Assembly: GCA_016872125.1 (NCBI GenBank)
Contig: VHBD01000021.1
Span: 1-15,237 of the forward strand
DNA from: Sphingomonadales bacterium
GTDB taxonomy: Bacteria > Bacteroidota > Bacteroidia > UBA7662
Reading direction: 5' to 3'
Length of the DNA: 15,237 bases
Positions 13,350 through 15,237 of the stretch are shown in pieces; position 1 is the stretch's first letter; each line of letters opens with the position of its first letter. A model generated the notes under the pieces. The model did no database searches and was not told the origin of the DNA. It worked only from the letters and a program-made list of their open reading frames with translations. The position numbers and the translations under genes are program-made.

Positions 13350-15237
13350 TTACCCAAGGATTTTGGTAAGACGGGCAAATTTGAGAAGAATTTGCTTGGT
13401 TCCATGACGCTCAAAGATAATGGTTGCCTTGGTATCGGGAAAACGGCCCTCAAGCGCCTCAATTCGTCCCGCTCCAAAGCGAAAATGCTCCACCTGATCT
13501 CCAACATTGAAGGAGGCAGGGTCATCCCCGGGCGGACTGGCCTCAGGGGCCTTCTTGGACGATGCATGACCGACCATAGCCGGACCCGGGAACCGTGATG
13601 GCCCTGCGGCTTGACTGAATTTTGAACGAGGCATGGATGAGGGGTACAGGTTCCCTGTGCTTGGCGCACCCGTTCGAAGCAGAGAAGGTTGCTCCAAAAA
13701 CTGAGGATCCATTTCAAAAAGGAATCGACTAGGATCACCGTAACACAAAGTGCCAAAACGAAACCTAGTCAAGGCAAAACTAAGGCATAATCTTTGACGG
13801 GCCCTGGTGATAGCCACATAAAACAATCTCCTTTCCTCTTCCAAATCCGAACGGCTATCACGTGCCATGGCCGATGGAAACAAGTCTTCTTCCATCCCGA
13901 CCACAAAGACATGGTCAAACTCCAAACCTTTGGCCTGATGCACCGTCATCATGCTTACATAATCTCGGTCTGCATTATCCGTGCTCTCATCGGCAGAGGT
14001 CAACAAGGCAATATGCTGTAAAAAAGCGCCAATGCTGCGATCATCTTCTCCGGTTACCTCGTTCAGAATCGCTTCGTCCGATTCACAAAATTCCTCGATG
14101 GCATTAAGCAATTCCTCTACGTTCTGAAGGCGATTAACCCCTTCGATGGTGGTATCGCTTTGCAGTTCGGCATGCAGGCCCGATTGCTTCCAAACCTGCC
14201 TCGCCAGAGCAATCGCGTTTTCACCTTGTGCAGCTACCGCCCAGACCTGAACAGCCCTGGCAAAATCCGACATTTTGCGACCAGCGACTCCCAAGGCCTT
14301 CCCTAAGGGATGGCCTTGCTCCATCGCGACCAGCATTTGCCACAAGGTCAACCCCTCGCGATCGGCTTCCAAAATCCATTTGTCCATGGAGGTCCGACCT
14401 ATGCCTCTGGCCGGGTAGTTGATGACCCTTCGCAGCGCCTCCTCATCGGCATGATTCACCACGAGGCGCAGGTAGGCCAAGAAATCTTTGATCTCTTTGC
14501 GTTGGTAAAAACTCAGTCCCCCAATCACCTTGTAGGGAATATTTTGCTTGCGCAATGCTTCTTCAAAGGCCCTGGACTGGGCATTGGTTCGGTACAGGAT
14601 GGCGAAGTCCTTGTTGCTCAAATGGAATTGATGCTTGGCCGCATGCAACTCGGCCGCAATTAACCTACCCTCCTCGTTATCGCTAACACATCGCAATAAG
14701 CGAATTTTATCGCCTGCGGTATTCTGCGTCCACAATTCCTTGGGAATTTGTTTGTTATTTTGGGCAATAACGGATCCCGAAGCGCCCACAATATTGCCTG
14801 TGGAACGGTAATTCTGTTCCAGTCTAAAGGTCTGTAATTCAGGATAATCCCGATGGACATTCAAAATATTGTCAATCACCGCACCTCGGAAGGCATAAAT
14901 ACTTTGAGCATCATCGCCTACCAAGCAAATGTTACGATGCATGGCGGATAATAAACGAACGATACGGTATTGAACCCTGTTAGTATCCTGGAACTCATCC
15001 ACCAAAACATGTTTGAATTGTACTTGGTAGTAATTCAAAACCTCAGGGTATTGCTCCAGAAGTTTGAAGATATTCAAAAGTAAATCATCAAAATCCATCG
15101 CCCCCGATCGGTGGCAACGCTCTACGTAGGTTCGATAAACCTCCACAAATCGAGGCCTACCGGCTGCCTTATCGCCTGCGATGAGGGAGGCGTCTCCTGC
15201 ATATTCCTCCACCAAGATCATGGAGTTCTTGGCCGAC
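13350..15237 (-). CDS. uvrD: UvrD/PcrA-type ATP-dependent DNA helicase, N-terminus outside the window
   Basis: A superfamily 1 3'-5' helicase acting in nucleotide-excision and mismatch repair and at blocked forks. The frame remains open to the right edge (SAKNSM precedes the internal ATG at 15221), so the start and the Q, I and Ia motifs are off-window; 628 residues are seen. Counting from the Met at 15221: motif II VDEFQDTN (74-81), motif III GDDAQSIYAFRGA (102-114), motif IV QNYRST (136-141), motif V TVHQAKGLEFDHV (426-438) and motif VI RRLFYVAITRARQRL (464-478). A Ser/Pro-rich linker leads to a C-terminal Tudor-like domain (about 571-621, VGDQVEHFRFGAGRI) of the type that binds RNA polymerase in PcrA/UvrD. 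PcrA and UvrD cannot be separated here. The DUF4290 gene follows after 38 bases. Confidence 0.95.
   Translation of the reverse strand, partial: SAKNSMILVEEYAGDASLIAGDKAAGRPRFVEVYRTYVERCHRSGAMDFDDLLLNIFKLLEQYPEVLNYYQVQFKHVLVDEFQDTNRVQYRIVRLLSAMHRNICLVGDDAQSIYAFRGAVIDNILNVHRDYPELQTFRLEQNYRSTGNIVGASGSVIAQNNKQIPKELWTQNTAGDKIRLLRCVSDNEEGRLIAAELHAAKHQFHLSNKDFAILYRTNAQSRAFEEALRKQNIPYKVIGGLSFYQRKEIKDFLAYLRLVVNHADEEALRRVINYPARGIGRTSMDKWILEADREGLTLWQMLVAMEQGHPLGKALGVAGRKMSDFARAVQVWAVAAQGENAIALARQVWKQSGLHAELQSDTTIEGVNRLQNVEELLNAIEEFCESDEAILNEVTGEDDRSIGAFLQHIALLTSADESTDNADRDYVSMMTVHQAKGLEFDHVFVVGMEEDLFPSAMARDSRSDLEEERRLFYVAITRARQRLCLSFALTRFRFGTLCYGDPSRFLFEMDPQFLEQPSLLRTGAPSTGNLYPSSMPRSKFSQAAGPSRFPGPAMVGHASSKKAPEASPPGDDPASFNVGDQVEHFRFGAGRIEALEGRFPDTKATIIFERHGTKQILLKFARLTKILG

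Overview
The window looks like chromosomal core DNA from a member of the Bacteroidota. Four things point that way: a type IX secretion (T9SS) C-terminal sorting domain; a DUF4290 gene overlapping murA; Bacteroidota-type promoter boxes (TTTG / TAnnTTTG) with AT-rich leaders instead of Shine-Dalgarno sequences; and the sequence character of the KDO transferase and the helicase. I cannot fix the order or genus. Coding density is very high. The longest gap between genes is about 140 bases (4782-4920), and no stretch over 300 bases lacks a gene. I saw no tRNA, rRNA, insertion sequence, phage gene or CRISPR array.

Layout from left to right. Positions 2-1249 (+) hold waaA (KDO transferase), cut by the left edge. 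Convergent to it, seven bases away, is a block on the minus strand. Read in its own direction, this block is sucA (8774-6087), sucB (6015-4921), a T9SS-exported protein with dockerin-like repeats (4781-3396), and a large secreted protein built from two cohesin-like plus Ig-like units (3332-1257). A short divergent region (8775-8841) separates sucA from a plus-strand TIGR01777-family (YfcH-like) epimerase gene (8842-9831). Converging on that gene is a second minus-strand block, which continues off the right edge: UvrD/PcrA helicase (15237-13350, N-terminus missing), DUF4290 protein (13311-12679), murA (12682-11357, ATGA overlap), ndk (11313-10894), and a FAD-dependent oxidoreductase (about 10943-9852, overlapping the end of ndk).

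Functions. sucA and sucB encode the E1 and E2 parts of the 2-oxoglutarate dehydrogenase complex; E3 (lpd) is not in the window. waaA and murA serve lipid A/LPS core and peptidoglycan synthesis. ndk balances nucleoside triphosphates, and the helicase acts in DNA repair. The two secreted proteins probably work together at the cell surface.

Most notable points: the E2 subunit has no recognisable peripheral subunit-binding domain; a dockerin-like protein and a cohesin-like protein are adjacent; MurA has aspartate where the fosfomycin-target cysteine normally sits; a perfect 12-bp palindrome lies about 40 bp upstream of a good sucA promoter and overlaps the divergent start codon; and a run of dyads lies between sucB and the secreted-protein genes. 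I found no convincing wholly new defence or mobile system here.
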